DNA of 64,000 bases from assembly GCF_000428925.1 (NCBI RefSeq), contig NZ_AUAW01000012.1, forward strand, positions 26,089-90,088, written 5' to 3'. The notes below the pieces were generated by a model. The model was not told the origin of the DNA and did no database searches. It saw nothing but the letters and a program-made list of their open reading frames with translations. This DNA comes from Furfurilactobacillus rossiae DSM 15814 (lineage in GTDB: Bacteria > Bacillota > Bacilli > Lactobacillales > Lactobacillaceae). Made by a program: the position numbers and the translations under genes. Below are positions 34,882-44,800 of this stretch, in pieces. Every line of letters starts with the position of its first letter. Within the stretch, counting starts at the first letter, position 1.

Positions 34882-35892
34882 ATGAGCAATGACAAAAAAA
34901 TCACAATCGGGATTATCGGTATGGGGCGTATTGGAAATGTTCATTTCAAAAATTTAAGGCAGATAGATAATGTCAAAATTGAATCAATTTGCGACATTCT
35001 CGCTAAGGATGATTGGGTTGAAAAATATTCAGTGAAAAAAATCGTCAAGGATTATCACGAAGTGTTAGATGATTCTGATATTCAAGCGGTCTTGATCTGT
35101 ACGCCTACAGATTTACATCCACAAATGACTATTGACGCTGCTAAAGCGGGCAAAGATATTTTTTGCGAAAAGCCAGTCGGGTTTGACAATGCTGAAATTT
35201 TAAAAGCATTAGACGCTGTCAAAAAAGCCGGCGTTAAATTCGAAGTCGGATTTAATCGTCGGTTTGATAAAAATTTTGATCGGATAGTCGATTATAGAAA
35301 AAATGGCAGTCTTGGAAATGAGCAGATATTAAAAATTACTTCTCGTGATCCGGAACCACCTTCGATGGATTATGTTCGTCATTCTGGCGGTATTTTCATG
35401 GACATGACGATTCATGACTTTGACATGGCAAGGTTCATTACTGGCGAAGAAGTTGATCGTGTATTTGTAACTGGCAACGTCATGATTAATGACGAGATTG
35501 GCAAGGCTGGAGATATTGACACTGCCATCATTACATTAATGTTCAAGAATGGAATGATGGGTGTAATTGATAATAGTCGACAGGCCGTGTATGGATATGA
35601 TCAGCGCATTGAATTGTTTGGTTCGAAAGGCATGGCGCACGCCGATAATGTGACAGATTCGACGACGACCTATTCCTCAAAGGATAACGTTGCGGGAGAT
35701 AAACCAATGTTCTTCTTTTTACAGCGTTACATGGATGCATATAAAAGAGAACTTGAATCATTCTTTGGTGCAGTTCGCGGAGAACACGAAGTCCAGTGCA
35801 CATTTGAAGATGGTATTCGTGCGATTCGATTAGCTCAAGCAGCAAAGAAGTCATTAGATACAGGCGCAGTTGTTTCAGTTCAAGACATATAA
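34882..35892 (+). CDS. Gfo/Idh/MocA oxidoreductase B, inositol dehydrogenase-like
   Basis: Dehydrogenase of 336 residues. [13 protein letters not shown] is the cofactor loop (10-22), FCEKPVGF the lysine signature (about 93-100) and [12 protein letters not shown] the catalytic region (about 168-180). It resembles oxidoreductase A closely in motif wording (both continue [15 protein letters not shown] / [15 protein letters not shown] near 225), so these two are probably duplicates on opposite arms. ATG 34882 has GGAGG 9 bases upstream; ATG 34864 would include that site. First gene of the plus-strand operon, 16 bases before iolE. Confidence 0.88.
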   Translation: MSNDKKITIGIIGMGRIGNVHFKNLRQIDNVKIESICDILAKDDWVEKYSVKKIVKDYHEVLDDSDIQAVLICTPTDLHPQMTIDAAKAGKDIFCEKPVGFDNAEILKALDAVKKAGVKFEVGFNRRFDKNFDRIVDYRKNGSLGNEQILKITSRDPEPPSMDYVRHSGGIFMDMTIHDFDMARFITGEEVDRVFVTGNVMINDEIGKAGDIDTAIITLMFKNGMMGVIDNSRQAVYGYDQRIELFGSKGMAHADNVTDSTTTYSSKDNVAGDKPMFFFLQRYMDAYKRELESFFGAVRGEHEVQCTFEDGIRAIRLAQAAKKSLDTGAVVSVQDI

Positions 35893-35908
35893 AACGGAGG
35901 CAATAGTT

Positions 35909-36817
35909 ATGGCATCAGATGTTAAAAACGACATTAAATGGGGTATTGCTCCAATTGGTTGGCGGAATGATGATATTCCATCAATTGGTAAAGAAAATAA
36001 TCTTCAGCAATTATTAAGCGACATTGTTGTCGCAGGGTTTGATGGCACCGAAGTGGGTGGTTTCTTCCCAGCACCAGAAAAGTTGAACTACGAACTTAAA
36101 TTACGCAATCTACACATTGCCGGTCAGTGGTTCAGTAGTTATATCATTCGTGACGGTATTGAAAAGGCGAGTGAAGCCTTTGAAAAACACTGTCAATTTT
36201 TGAAAGCGGTTAATGCCCCAGTTGCTGTTGTCTCTGAACAAACGTATACGATTCAAAGATCTGATACAGCTAATATTTTCACGGACAAACCACATTTTAC
36301 AGATAAAGAATGGGATGAAGTTTGCCAAGGGTTAAACCATTACGGTGAAATTGCTGCCAAGTATGGGATTAAGGTTGCCTATCATCACCACATGGGAACT
36401 GGCATTCAAACGAAAGAAGAAACGGATCGCTTGATGGCGAACACTGATCCAGACAAGGTCGGTCTGCTTTTCGATACAGGACATATTTATGTTTCTGATG
36501 GAGACTACATGAGCCTATTAAACGACCATATTGATCGAGTTGTTCATGTTCATTTCAAGGATGTTCGCAAAAAGCAGGAAGATGATTCACGTGCAAAGGG
36601 ACTCACTTTCCAGCAAGCCTTTTTGAATGGGATGTTCACCGTGCCTGGTGATGGCGATTTGGATTTCAAACCTGTATTTAAAAAATTGGTTGAAAACAAT
36701 TATAAGGGTTGGATTGTTGTTGAAGCTGAACAGGATCCTGATAAAGCCAATCCACTGGAAATGGCTCAAATTGCCCGTAAGTACATCGATAATAATTTAA
36801 TTTCTCAATTCAACTAA
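35909..36817 (+). CDS. iolE: myo-Inosose-2 dehydratase
   Basis: Metal-dependent dehydratase of 302 residues with a xylose-isomerase-like TIM barrel, converting 2-keto-myo-inositol (scyllo-inosose) to 3D-3,5/4-trihydroxycyclohexane-1,2-dione. The start [18 protein letters not shown] and the following [10 protein letters not shown] are diagnostic of IolE, and further barrel motifs are [29 protein letters not shown] and VVEAEQDP with the expected metal-binding residues. CGGAGG precedes ATG 35909. It sits between dehydrogenases B and C. The next enzymes of the classical route (IolD, IolB, IolC, IolJ, IolA) are not in this window. Confidence 0.93.
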   Translation: MASDVKNDIKWGIAPIGWRNDDIPSIGKENNLQQLLSDIVVAGFDGTEVGGFFPAPEKLNYELKLRNLHIAGQWFSSYIIRDGIEKASEAFEKHCQFLKAVNAPVAVVSEQTYTIQRSDTANIFTDKPHFTDKEWDEVCQGLNHYGEIAAKYGIKVAYHHHMGTGIQTKEETDRLMANTDPDKVGLLFDTGHIYVSDGDYMSLLNDHIDRVVHVHFKDVRKKQEDDSRAKGLTFQQAFLNGMFTVPGDGDLDFKPVFKKLVENNYKGWIVVEAEQDPDKANPLEMAQIARKYIDNNLISQFN

Positions 36818-36847
36818 AGCAATTAAAGAAAATAAGGAGATTACATC

Positions 36848-37885
36848 ATGGCTGAAACACATGTTACCAAAGTAGGGATTGTTGGTATTGGTTTTATTGG
36901 ATCAGATCACTTACACCGTTTGACGAAAACTATTGCTAACGTGGATGTCACTGCTGTTTGTGATATTGTACCCGGAAAAGCGCAGAAAGAATTGGACCGA
37001 CAGGGGCTAACTGCTCATGACTATTTGGATTATCACGATTTGGTTAACGACCCAGATGTTGACGTTGTTGTATGTACTGCGAATAACGAAGCCCACTACG
37101 AAATTGTAATGGCAGCTTTAAAAGCCGGTAAGTTCACATTCTGTGAAAAGCCATTGGCATTGGATGCAAAACAATGTTTGGACATCATTGCCGAAGAAAA
37201 GAAATATGGCAAACGGATGTTGCAGGTTGGATTCATGCGCCACTATGCACCTGAATATGTACAAATGAAGCAAATGATTGATGAGGGTAAAATTGGTGCG
37301 CCATTAATGATTGACGAACGCCATTACAACCAAACTCAGCCTGAAGAATATGATTCAAGTCGTTCAATTATTGAAACAGCAATTCACGAAATTGATTTGG
37401 ATCACTGGCTAATCAATGATGACTATGCAAATATTCGTGTCTTTAGTCCAAAGCAAACTAAGTACGTTCAAAATGCTAAGATTCAAGACCCAATGATTGT
37501 CATGATGGAAACTAAGACTGGTATTAACATCATTATCGAAGTCTTTGTTCGTTGTCAGTATGGCTATGACATTAAGTGTGATGTCATTGGTGAAGAAGGG
37601 GTTCTGGAATTGCCAACGGTACCACAAGTTGCTACTCGTTTGAATGCTGAATACAGCACTGCCATTTTGACAGACTGGAAGGCTCGTTTCGAGAGTGCTT
37701 ATGATATCGAATTCCGTGACTTTATTGACCATGTTTCACAAGAAGAATCACCAGTTGGTCCATCTGCATGGGATGGTTACATTGCTGCCGTTACTGCGGA
37801 CGCTGCCATCACTTCATTGAACGATAAAGGTACTACCCAAGATTTGAGCTTCCCTGAAGCACCAGCTTTATACGCTGAAAAGTAA
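36848..37885 (+). CDS. iolG: Gfo/Idh/MocA oxidoreductase C, inositol 2-dehydrogenase-like
   Basis: Dehydrogenase of 345 residues. GIVGIGFIGSDHLHRL (9-24), TFCEKPLALD (about 97-106) and the catalytic stretch ETAIHEIDLDHWL (about 175-187) place it among IolG-type myo-inositol/chiro-inositol dehydrogenases. AAGGAG precedes ATG 36848. It follows iolE by 30 bases and precedes dehydrogenase D by 28 bases. Its motif wording differs clearly from paralogues A and B, so it likely acts on a different epimer or step. The gene symbol is given by resemblance to IolG; paralogues cannot be ranked by sequence alone. Confidence 0.83.
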   Translation: MAETHVTKVGIVGIGFIGSDHLHRLTKTIANVDVTAVCDIVPGKAQKELDRQGLTAHDYLDYHDLVNDPDVDVVVCTANNEAHYEIVMAALKAGKFTFCEKPLALDAKQCLDIIAEEKKYGKRMLQVGFMRHYAPEYVQMKQMIDEGKIGAPLMIDERHYNQTQPEEYDSSRSIIETAIHEIDLDHWLINDDYANIRVFSPKQTKYVQNAKIQDPMIVMMETKTGINIIIEVFVRCQYGYDIKCDVIGEEGVLELPTVPQVATRLNAEYSTAILTDWKARFESAYDIEFRDFIDHVSQEESPVGPSAWDGYIAAVTADAAITSLNDKGTTQDLSFPEAPALYAEK

Positions 37886-37913
37886 CGGTTATGGATTCTT
37901 GGAGGAATTAGCC

Positions 37914-38954
37914 ATGACAAAACAGACAAATCCGGTTCGCGTTGGAATTATTGGTTTAGGCCGTTTAGGCTCGAGGCATGCGCGCCACTTAACTGAGAAA
38001 ATTCAAGGAGTTGACGTTGTTGCGGCATGTGCACTTGATAAAGATCAATTGCAATGGGCACACGATGATCTTGGGATTGAAAAAACATTCCTTGATTATA
38101 AGGAAATGATTGATCAGTCCAATTTGGACGCTGTGGTTATTGTTGCGCCGACACCTTTCCATCCAGAAATGACAACTTATGCTATGAATGCAGGATTACA
38201 TGTCTTTTGCGAAAAACCACTTGGTCTTGACCTTGATGAAGTTCAAAGAATGGCAGATACCATTCACCAACACCCTAAGCAAATTTTTCAAAGTGGATTT
38301 ATGCGCCGCTATGACAAGTCCTATCAGTACGCAAAGAAGATAGTTGATGAAGGCAAGATTGGTAAAATCATTTATATGCGCGGTTACGGAATTGATCCAA
38401 TATCCGGAATGGAAAGCTTCAAGAAATTTGCATCTGAAGCTGACTCTGGCGGCATTTTCGTGGATATGAATATTCACGATGTTGATTTAATTCGATGGTT
38501 TACGCATCAGGAACCAGTTGAGGCATATGGATTAACTAGCAATATTGCCGCACCTGACTTGGCGGATATTGGAGAATTTGAAACTGGGGTCGCGCAGTTG
38601 AAAATGGATGGTGGCGTCATTGCTACTTTAATTGGTGGTCGCCACGCCGCACATGGCAATCAGGTCGAACTCGAAGTGATGGGCTCTAATGGTTGGCTTC
38701 GTGTTGGTGAACATCCAGATCTTAATCGCGTAACGGTCTTTAGTGAAAATGGCGTATCTAGACCATCCTTGCAGAGTTTTGGCGCTCGTTTCGATGAAGC
38801 CTTTTTAGATGAAGTCCAAGATTTTATCAGTAACATTGCAAAAGGCAAGCAGCCGGAGGTAACGGTTGAAGATGGTATCCGAGCTTTGAAGATTGCCAAG
38901 GCATGTCAGGAGTCCGCTAACACGGGAAAACTGGTAAATATTCCAAAGGGATGA
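37914..38954 (+). CDS. iolG: Gfo/Idh/MocA oxidoreductase D, inositol 2-dehydrogenase-like
   Basis: Dehydrogenase of 346 residues: cofactor loop GIIGLGRLGSRHARHL (about 11-26), lysine signature FCEKPLGLD (about 98-106), catalytic region FVDMNIHDVDLIRWF (about 181-195). The N-terminal wording GRLGSRHA resembles Bacillus IolX/IolW or IolG-type proteins. ATG 37914 has TTGGAGG 9 bases upstream; an earlier in-frame start at 37899 would contain it. Fourth gene of the plus operon, followed after 34 bases by porter B. Confidence 0.83.
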   Translation: MTKQTNPVRVGIIGLGRLGSRHARHLTEKIQGVDVVAACALDKDQLQWAHDDLGIEKTFLDYKEMIDQSNLDAVVIVAPTPFHPEMTTYAMNAGLHVFCEKPLGLDLDEVQRMADTIHQHPKQIFQSGFMRRYDKSYQYAKKIVDEGKIGKIIYMRGYGIDPISGMESFKKFASEADSGGIFVDMNIHDVDLIRWFTHQEPVEAYGLTSNIAAPDLADIGEFETGVAQLKMDGGVIATLIGGRHAAHGNQVELEVMGSNGWLRVGEHPDLNRVTVFSENGVSRPSLQSFGARFDEAFLDEVQDFISNIAKGKQPEVTVEDGIRALKIAKACQESANTGKLVNIPKG

Positions 38955-38988
38955 CCTATAACCTACTTATAAGAAAGAAGACACAATA

Positions 38989-40410
38989 ATGGATCAAAGT
39001 CAGGACCAAAAATCACATGTTGGCTTTTTATGGGCCGCCACATTCATTTCTGCGATGGGATCACTCCTTTTTGGGTATGATACTGGGATTGTTAATGGGT
39101 CACTGCAGTTCATGGCCAAAGCACAGCAACTTGATTTAACATCCTTTCAACAGGGGATTGTTTCTTCAGGATTAACTTTAGGTGCCGCATTTGGAGCTAT
39201 CTTTGGTGGGCCGTTAGCTGATAAAATTGGCCGCAAACGAATTTTAACTATCTTGGGAATTATTTTCGCAGTTGGAGCACTTGGTTGTGCATTCTCGACC
39301 AGTATTGTTGTGCTGATTATATTTAGATTTCTACTGGGTCTAGCAGTTGGCTCGGCCTCTGCAAATGTACCTGTTTATATTGCCGAAATCGCGCCATCTG
39401 AATTTCGAGGTAAAATGGTCACGACTGCTCAAGTTATGATTGTTTCTGGGCAGTTTATTGCATTTGGTGTTAATGCTGCTTTGACGCCACTTGGTGCAGG
39501 CAATGCTGCAATCTGGCGGTGGATGCTTGGACTTGGAACCATTCCTGGAATTATTTTGTGGTTGGGGATGTATCTTGTGCCTGAATCACCCAGATGGTTA
39601 GTATCGCAAAACAAAAACTCAAAGGCACTTGAAGTGTTGAAGAAGATTCGTTCTGCTGCATCAGTACCATCTGAAATGGCTGAAATTGAAGCCAAGGACA
39701 AGGCTGACAAGGAAGAAGCTGCCGAACAGGCCAGCTTTAAAGAATTATTCCAGACACGCTGGGTGCTACAAATCCTTATCACTGGGGCTATGTTAGGCAT
39801 TATTCAACAATTTGCAGGGATTAATTCCATAATGTATTACGGTGGTAAGATTATTCAAGATTCAGGATTTAATCCAACGGTTGCTGCCATTTTGAATACC
39901 GGTAATGGACTACTGTCTGTTGTTGGTGCAGTTCTAGGGATGTTCACAATTGACTGGCTGGGTCGTAAAAAATTGGAGTATTCTGGATTAGTCATTTGTG
40001 CAACTACGCTAGTCATCGCCGGTATTATTCACTCGACAGTGCCAAATGCAAGCTGGGCAGGTATCACTATCGTTATCCTTGTTTACATTTACATTATTTT
40101 CTTCCAGGGTACTTTAGGGCCAGTTACTTGGCTGATCAATTCAGAAATTTTTCCACAGAGGTTCCGTGGTATTGGAACTGGAATTACCATCTTTATACTT
40201 TGGATTGGTAATTTCGTTGTTGGGTTATTATCCCCAGTACTACTGGATTGGAATATGTCATATACCTTTTATATATTCGCTGCATGCTGTGTTTTAGGAA
40301 TAGTGTTTGTTCATATAAGGGTTCCTGAAACAAAGGGTGTACCTCTTGAAGAAATCGAAAAATATTTCAGATCTAAATACGATAAGTCTTATAAAGGGGA
40401 TTCAAAATAG
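38989..40410 (+). CDS. iolT: MFS sugar porter B (IolT-like inositol symporter)
   Basis: Twelve-segment sugar/H+ symporter of 473 residues. Signatures include FGYDTGIVNGSLQF in segment 1, GPLADKIGRKR between segments 2 and 3, PESPRWLVS (about 203), GINSIMYYGGKI in segment 7 and PETKGVPLEEI at the end, the wording typical of the IolT group. AGAAAGAAG is a weak ribosome site before ATG 38989. Last gene of the plus-strand cyclitol operon, ended by a 17-bp-stem hairpin. A second porter of the same family starts the opposite arm. Confidence 0.88.
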   Translation: MDQSQDQKSHVGFLWAATFISAMGSLLFGYDTGIVNGSLQFMAKAQQLDLTSFQQGIVSSGLTLGAAFGAIFGGPLADKIGRKRILTILGIIFAVGALGCAFSTSIVVLIIFRFLLGLAVGSASANVPVYIAEIAPSEFRGKMVTTAQVMIVSGQFIAFGVNAALTPLGAGNAAIWRWMLGLGTIPGIILWLGMYLVPESPRWLVSQNKNSKALEVLKKIRSAASVPSEMAEIEAKDKADKEEAAEQASFKELFQTRWVLQILITGAMLGIIQQFAGINSIMYYGGKIIQDSGFNPTVAAILNTGNGLLSVVGAVLGMFTIDWLGRKKLEYSGLVICATTLVIAGIIHSTVPNASWAGITIVILVYIYIIFFQGTLGPVTWLINSEIFPQRFRGIGTGITIFILWIGNFVVGLLSPVLLDWNMSYTFYIFAACCVLGIVFVHIRVPETKGVPLEEIEKYFRSKYDKSYKGDSK

Positions 40411-40444
40411 TAAAAGTCTTTACTATCGTCAATGAAGACGGCAC

Positions 40445-40484
40445 AAGAAAGGTCAATCACAAATTTCTGTGATTGACCTTTCTT
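40445..40484. terminator. Terminator after porter B
   Basis: A perfect 17-bp stem AAGAAAGGTCAATCACA with its complement and a six-base loop. The trailing T-run is short, so part of its role may be mRNA 3'-end protection. It lies between convergent genes. Confidence 0.75.
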
Positions 40485-40534
40485 ATATATGGGTATTGTA
40501 AATGTCGTCTTGGTAAAAAACGACTTTGATGTAA

Positions 40535-41380
40535 TTACGCAGGATGTTTTTTCGAAATAGTCGAGCGAATTTCATCAAGAACTGTTTCTGCAGATTTGCC
40601 AAAATATTGTGCCGTTAGCATATACAAGCAATCGTTGATTGCCAATTGAGAGGTTAGTGATAGCAGTGCCTCAGAACGGTACCGAGAATCTTCAGAGATG
40701 GAGAAGAAGTCTACATTCCCGTATTCAGCTAAAGGTGAATTTGGAAAACTTGTAATAATGATTATTGGCACATGTTTAGATTTTAAGGCCTCAGCGATTT
40801 CAAGTGTGTCTGTATCATTTCCAGTATGCGAAATTACAACAGCACAGTCAGAATCAGACATTCGAGAGGCTTGCATTAAGGCCAAATGGTATTCGGTATC
40901 ATGCAGAACGTTTAAGGGTACTCGTAGAAATTTGTGATAGGCGTCAAGAGCCACAATGTTTGATCCACCGAGACCAAAGAATTCCAATTTTTTAGCGTGG
41001 ACGATGAGATTTACGGCTTTTTCCAAGTCTTTTTCATCCATTAAATCGAATGTGCCATTTAGAGTTTCGATGTTTGCATCGAGCGTTTTTTTAGCAACCA
41101 TCTTTGGCGTGTCAGTGTCAGCAACTTCTTGAATGGTGGGTGCGCTTTTACTCATTTGATTTGAAAGTGCCCATTTAAGCTGTGAGTAATTAGTGTAACC
41201 TAATTGTTTTGCAAAACGCGAAATTGTGGCGACAGAAACGTGGCAGTCTCCAGCAAGTTCAGTAACGGTTTTGGAGGAAGCATTAGTTTGGTTGGCGAGA
41301 AAATAGTCTGCGATGCTCTTGCTACTGCGTCCAAGGGACGGGTAGATGTCTTTAATCCGGTCAAAGATGTTTAATTCCAT
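40535..41380 (-). CDS. RpiR-family transcriptional regulator
   Basis: Regulator of 281 residues: an N-terminal RpiR helix-turn-helix (KTVTELAGDCHVSVATISRFAKQLGY, within 35-62) and a C-terminal SIS sugar-phosphate-binding domain (about 125-250) with FFGLGGSNIVA and SHTGNDTDTLEIAEAL. AAGGAAG precedes ATG 41380. It is divergent from the ascorbate PTS operon and convergent with the cyclitol operon, so control of ula genes by a sugar phosphate is the simplest reading. Confidence 0.88.
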   Translation of the reverse strand: MELNIFDRIKDIYPSLGRSSKSIADYFLANQTNASSKTVTELAGDCHVSVATISRFAKQLGYTNYSQLKWALSNQMSKSAPTIQEVADTDTPKMVAKKTLDANIETLNGTFDLMDEKDLEKAVNLIVHAKKLEFFGLGGSNIVALDAYHKFLRVPLNVLHDTEYHLALMQASRMSDSDCAVVISHTGNDTDTLEIAEALKSKHVPIIIITSFPNSPLAEYGNVDFFSISEDSRYRSEALLSLTSQLAINDCLYMLTAQYFGKSAETVLDEIRSTISKKHPA

Positions 41381-41462
41381 TTGTTTTTATCTTCCTTAAT
41401 TCATAAAACTAATGATTTGTAGTGTGACATAACGATAACATGACAATTTAAAATTTTCTAGC

Positions 41463-41490
41463 TTGCAATGAAAGCGGTTTCGACTATAAT
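41463..41490 (+). promoter_or_regulatory. Promoter of the ascorbate operon with cre in its spacer
   Basis: TTGCAA (41463-41468), 16-bp spacer, TATAAT (41485-41490). The spacer contains TGAAAGCGGTTTCG (41469-41482), an excellent CcpA site, so glucose repression by direct promoter occlusion is likely. Confidence 0.75.
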
Positions 41491-41561
41491 AGTAAATGTA
41501 AAAAGCAATCATTTCTAATTAATAATTTATGACGTTATTTTACATTATGGAGGTAAAGATT

Positions 41562-42023
41562 ATGGACACCGATCCAAAACTTTCTGTTGATGAAGTGCAG
41601 TTAAAGGCACATGCATCAAACTGGGAAGAAGCAATTCAGGTTGCTGCCAAGCCGTTAGTAGACGGCAAAAAAATCACTAATGATTACGTTACAGCAATGA
41701 TTGATTCCGTTAAAAAATTAGGCCCTTACATTGTGATTGCACCAGGATTGGCTCTTGGTCATGCACGACCGTCAGAAGCTGTGCATCAAACAGGGTTCGC
41801 AATTGCAACGTTAGCGGAACCCGTGAAGTTTGGAAATAAAGACAACGATCCAGTTGATCTGGTGGTTATCCTTGCTTCTACAAGTGATACAGCCCACCTT
41901 TCATTGTTGCAAAAGATTGTTATGTTTTTGAATGACAGTCAAAACTTAGAAACTTTGCGTCGTGCGAAAACACGAGAAGACGCAAAGCATATTGCTGAAC
42001 AGATCAACGGGGGCGATCAGTAA
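41562..42023 (+). CDS. ulaC: PTS L-ascorbate-type EIIA component
   Basis: Cytoplasmic phosphocarrier of 153 residues of the mannitol/fructose/ascorbate EIIA fold. The phosphorylated histidine is in APGLALGHARPSEAV (about residue 68). TATGGAGGT precedes ATG 41562 by 8 bases; the in-frame ATG at 41529 lies before that site. Its stop overlaps the ulaA start (TAATG). First gene of the ula operon. Confidence 0.88.
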   Translation: MDTDPKLSVDEVQLKAHASNWEEAIQVAAKPLVDGKKITNDYVTAMIDSVKKLGPYIVIAPGLALGHARPSEAVHQTGFAIATLAEPVKFGNKDNDPVDLVVILASTSDTAHLSLLQKIVMFLNDSQNLETLRRAKTREDAKHIAEQINGGDQ

Positions 42024-43348
42024 TGCAAGTGATTAATTTCTTGGTTTATCAGGTTTTGAGTAACGAAACTATTTTTCTTGGCTTGGTAGCGTTGGTTGGA
42101 TTATTGCTCCAACGCAAAAAGTTTCCGCAGGTTGTTGATGGCACAGTTAAAACTGTTATTGGATTAACCGTTTTATCTTCTGGTGCCGGAATTTTAATTA
42201 CTTCTCTATCGCCAGTGGTCACGAAGTTGAACTCAACGCTTCATGTTAAAGGGGTTCTACCAACTAACGATGCTGTCTTTGGCGTGGTACTTCGCTTTAG
42301 CAGTATTGCAAAGAACACGGTTATCACTTTCCTATTGGCATTCTTCCTCCATTTGGTATTAGTAAGAATTTCATCAGGAAAGAATTTTAAGAACGCCTAT
42401 TTAACCGCTCACCTAATGCTTTACCACGCAGCGTTTATGAATGTTACGTTGCCAGTTGTATTACATACCAACGGTTTTTGGACGATTGTTGTTGGGACGG
42501 TTCTGAACGCGGTCTACTACACGTATTCACCTGCAATTCCAAGAATCATTTCACGACCATGGATGCATGATGTGTCCACGTTAGGGTTTATGGATCAGGT
42601 TGGGTCGTTGGTTGCTCACTTTATTGGTAAATGGTTTGGTAGTTCCAAACCTGAACAGGATGCCGATAATATGAAGTTGCCTAAATGGGCCTCAATGTTC
42701 CGAGACAATACGATTGTTCTGTTCTTCTTAATGCCAATTATCTTTGTTGGAATCGGATTAGCTGTTGGTCCTGCAGGAATCCAACAACTTGCAGGGAAAG
42801 GTCCTGATGCTACGAACTGGATTATGTGGTTAATTCTACAAGGATTCACGTTTACAGCTGGGATTGTTATCTTACTTTCTGGTGTGCGGATGTTTATTGG
42901 TTCGATTGTGCCAGCATTTAAAGGGATTTCTGATAAATTCCTTCCTGGCGCGATTCCTGCCTTGGATGCGCCAACCATCTTCCCTTATTCACCAATGGGT
43001 GGGATGTTTGGTTTCCTTGGTTCGACTGTTGGTTGTATTCTAATCACGTTTGCCACAATTATTTTCAAATCTCCTGTTATCGTGTTCCCAAGTCCAATCA
43101 TTATGTACTTTGACGGTAATGTCATGGGTGTATTTGGTAATAAGGCTGGTGGTTGGCGTGGTGCCATTATGGCCGGATTTATCACTGGTATGATTTCATC
43201 AGCTGCCGTCATTCTGTTCTATCCACTTACTGGTGCTGTGTACGGCAGTGGGTTGACGTGGTCAAACATCGACTATGCTCTTGTTTGGATGCCACTTATG
43301 TACCTGCTAAAGTTCATTCGCACCGCGATTGTTGGTTTTATTCTGTAA
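42023..43348 (+). CDS. ulaA: PTS L-ascorbate-specific EIIC permease
   Basis: Multipass permease of 441 residues of the SgaT/UlaA family. Eleven or so membrane segments are visible; the N-terminal VDGTVKTVIGLTVLSSGAG and the GGMFGFLGSTVG and KAGGWRGAIMAGFITGM stretches are typical of the family. The start overlaps ulaC by one base. It takes up L-ascorbate with concurrent phosphorylation together with UlaB and UlaC. Complete and undisturbed. Confidence 0.9.
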   Translation: MQVINFLVYQVLSNETIFLGLVALVGLLLQRKKFPQVVDGTVKTVIGLTVLSSGAGILITSLSPVVTKLNSTLHVKGVLPTNDAVFGVVLRFSSIAKNTVITFLLAFFLHLVLVRISSGKNFKNAYLTAHLMLYHAAFMNVTLPVVLHTNGFWTIVVGTVLNAVYYTYSPAIPRIISRPWMHDVSTLGFMDQVGSLVAHFIGKWFGSSKPEQDADNMKLPKWASMFRDNTIVLFFLMPIIFVGIGLAVGPAGIQQLAGKGPDATNWIMWLILQGFTFTAGIVILLSGVRMFIGSIVPAFKGISDKFLPGAIPALDAPTIFPYSPMGGMFGFLGSTVGCILITFATIIFKSPVIVFPSPIIMYFDGNVMGVFGNKAGGWRGAIMAGFITGMISSAAVILFYPLTGAVYGSGLTWSNIDYALVWMPLMYLLKFIRTAIVGFIL

Positions 43349-43380
43349 TTTAAACGCAAACGAAATTTGGAGGAAATATC

Positions 43381-43668
43381 ATGAAAATTATTGCTGTATG
43401 TGGTTTAGGTGTTGGATCAAGTGTTATTGCAAAGATGAACATTGAAAGTATTTTGTCTGAAGAAGGTAAAGATGAGGTTGATGTAGACACTGTTGATTTA
43501 GGCAGTATTCGAAGTGCTCCAGCTGACATTTATGTAACGACGCGGGAATTGTTTGAAGATTTTCCTGAAGAAGATAAAGAAAAGACCATCGTTTTGACAA
43601 ACTTTGTGGACAAAAACGATATTAAGGCCCACTTAGATCCAAAAATGGCGGAATTAGAGAATAAGTAA
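43381..43668 (+). CDS. ulaB: PTS L-ascorbate-type EIIB component
   Basis: Phosphotransfer protein of 95 residues. The phosphorylated cysteine is in IIAVCGLGVGSSVIAKMN (Cys6), the classical EIIB loop. TTGGAGG precedes ATG 43381 by 9 bases. It lies 32 bases after ulaA and 14 before ulaG. Confidence 0.9.
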   Translation: MKIIAVCGLGVGSSVIAKMNIESILSEEGKDEVDVDTVDLGSIRSAPADIYVTTRELFEDFPEEDKEKTIVLTNFVDKNDIKAHLDPKMAELENK

Positions 43669-43682
43669 GGAACGTGGGGAAA

Positions 43683-44756
43683 ATGTCAGTTGATAATGTA
43701 AATGATGTCACAGAACAAACATGGAAAGATGAAGTGTTTCCAGAGTGGGGAACGTGGTTAAACGAAGAAATTGATCGCACTGAGGTACCACAAAACAAGT
43801 TTGAAATGTGGTGGTTAGTTAATATGGGCATTTGGCTTAAGTCTGATCAGCAGACGAGTGTTGCCATTGATTTGTGGTGCGGTACTGGTAAAACAACACA
43901 TGACAAGGCTGACATGTCACCACGTCATCAGTGGTCCCGTTTGACCGGTGGCCGTAAAATTCAGCCTAACTTACGGGCTCAGCCAATGGTCATTAATCCG
44001 TTTGCAATTCATCATCTGGACGCATATCTTGTGACGCATTTTCACCATGACCACATTGACATGAATGTGGCTGCGGCCATTTTGCAAAACGTAAAGGAGC
44101 CAATTCCATTTATTGGGCCTAAAGATGTTGTTGATCAGTGGCTTGACTGGGGTGTTCCGGCTGACCGGTGTCGTATCGTTAAACCCGGGGATGTCATCAA
44201 AGTAAAGGACATTGAAATCGATGTGACAGATTCCTTTGACCGCTCGGTGTTAATTACTGATCCCGACGAAAAAGATCTGCCTGATGATAAACAGGTGCCT
44301 GATATGGATGCTCGAGCCGTTAATTATGTTTTGAAAACTGATGCAGGCACCGTATACGATGCTGCCGATTCACACTTTTCATCTTACTTTGCTAAACATG
44401 GTAAGGACTTTGACGTCGATGTCGCAATTGTGGCATATGGAGAAAATCCAATCGGTGTCCAAGACAAAATGACTTCCGTAGATGTTCTACGGACTGCAGA
44501 AGACTTAAATACAAAAATTGTCATTCCGCTACATTGGGATGTATGGTCAAACATGCTTGGAGACCCGAGTGAAGTTGAAGCATTGTGGGAAATGCGTAAA
44601 GAGAGGTTGGATTATAAATTCCATCCATTCTCTTGGTTACCAGGTGGACGATTTGTTTATCCTGACGACCAAGATAAACTGGAATATTATCATGATCGTG
44701 GATTTAAGGATCGTTATACTCATCCGATTAATCTACCATACAAGTCATTCTTGTAA
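43683..44756 (+). CDS. ulaG: Probable L-ascorbate-6-phosphate lactonase
   Basis: Metallo-beta-lactamase-fold hydrolase of 357 residues (E. coli UlaG 354). The metal motif is THFHHDHIDM (about 118-127), then further histidine/aspartate ligands in DAADSHFSSYF and PLHWDVWSNM. It opens L-ascorbate-6-phosphate to 3-keto-L-gulonate-6-phosphate in the cytoplasm. ATG 43683 is preferred over GTG 43674, which would leave AAGGA too close. The gene is intact although the next enzyme of the route is interrupted. Confidence 0.9.
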   Translation: MSVDNVNDVTEQTWKDEVFPEWGTWLNEEIDRTEVPQNKFEMWWLVNMGIWLKSDQQTSVAIDLWCGTGKTTHDKADMSPRHQWSRLTGGRKIQPNLRAQPMVINPFAIHHLDAYLVTHFHHDHIDMNVAAAILQNVKEPIPFIGPKDVVDQWLDWGVPADRCRIVKPGDVIKVKDIEIDVTDSFDRSVLITDPDEKDLPDDKQVPDMDARAVNYVLKTDAGTVYDAADSHFSSYFAKHGKDFDVDVAIVAYGENPIGVQDKMTSVDVLRTAEDLNTKIVIPLHWDVWSNMLGDPSEVEALWEMRKERLDYKFHPFSWLPGGRFVYPDDQDKLEYYHDRGFKDRYTHPINLPYKSFL

Positions 44757-44800
44757 TCACTAAAGTAAATATTGAAAGATCTCTTTCTGAGGAAGTCGGA

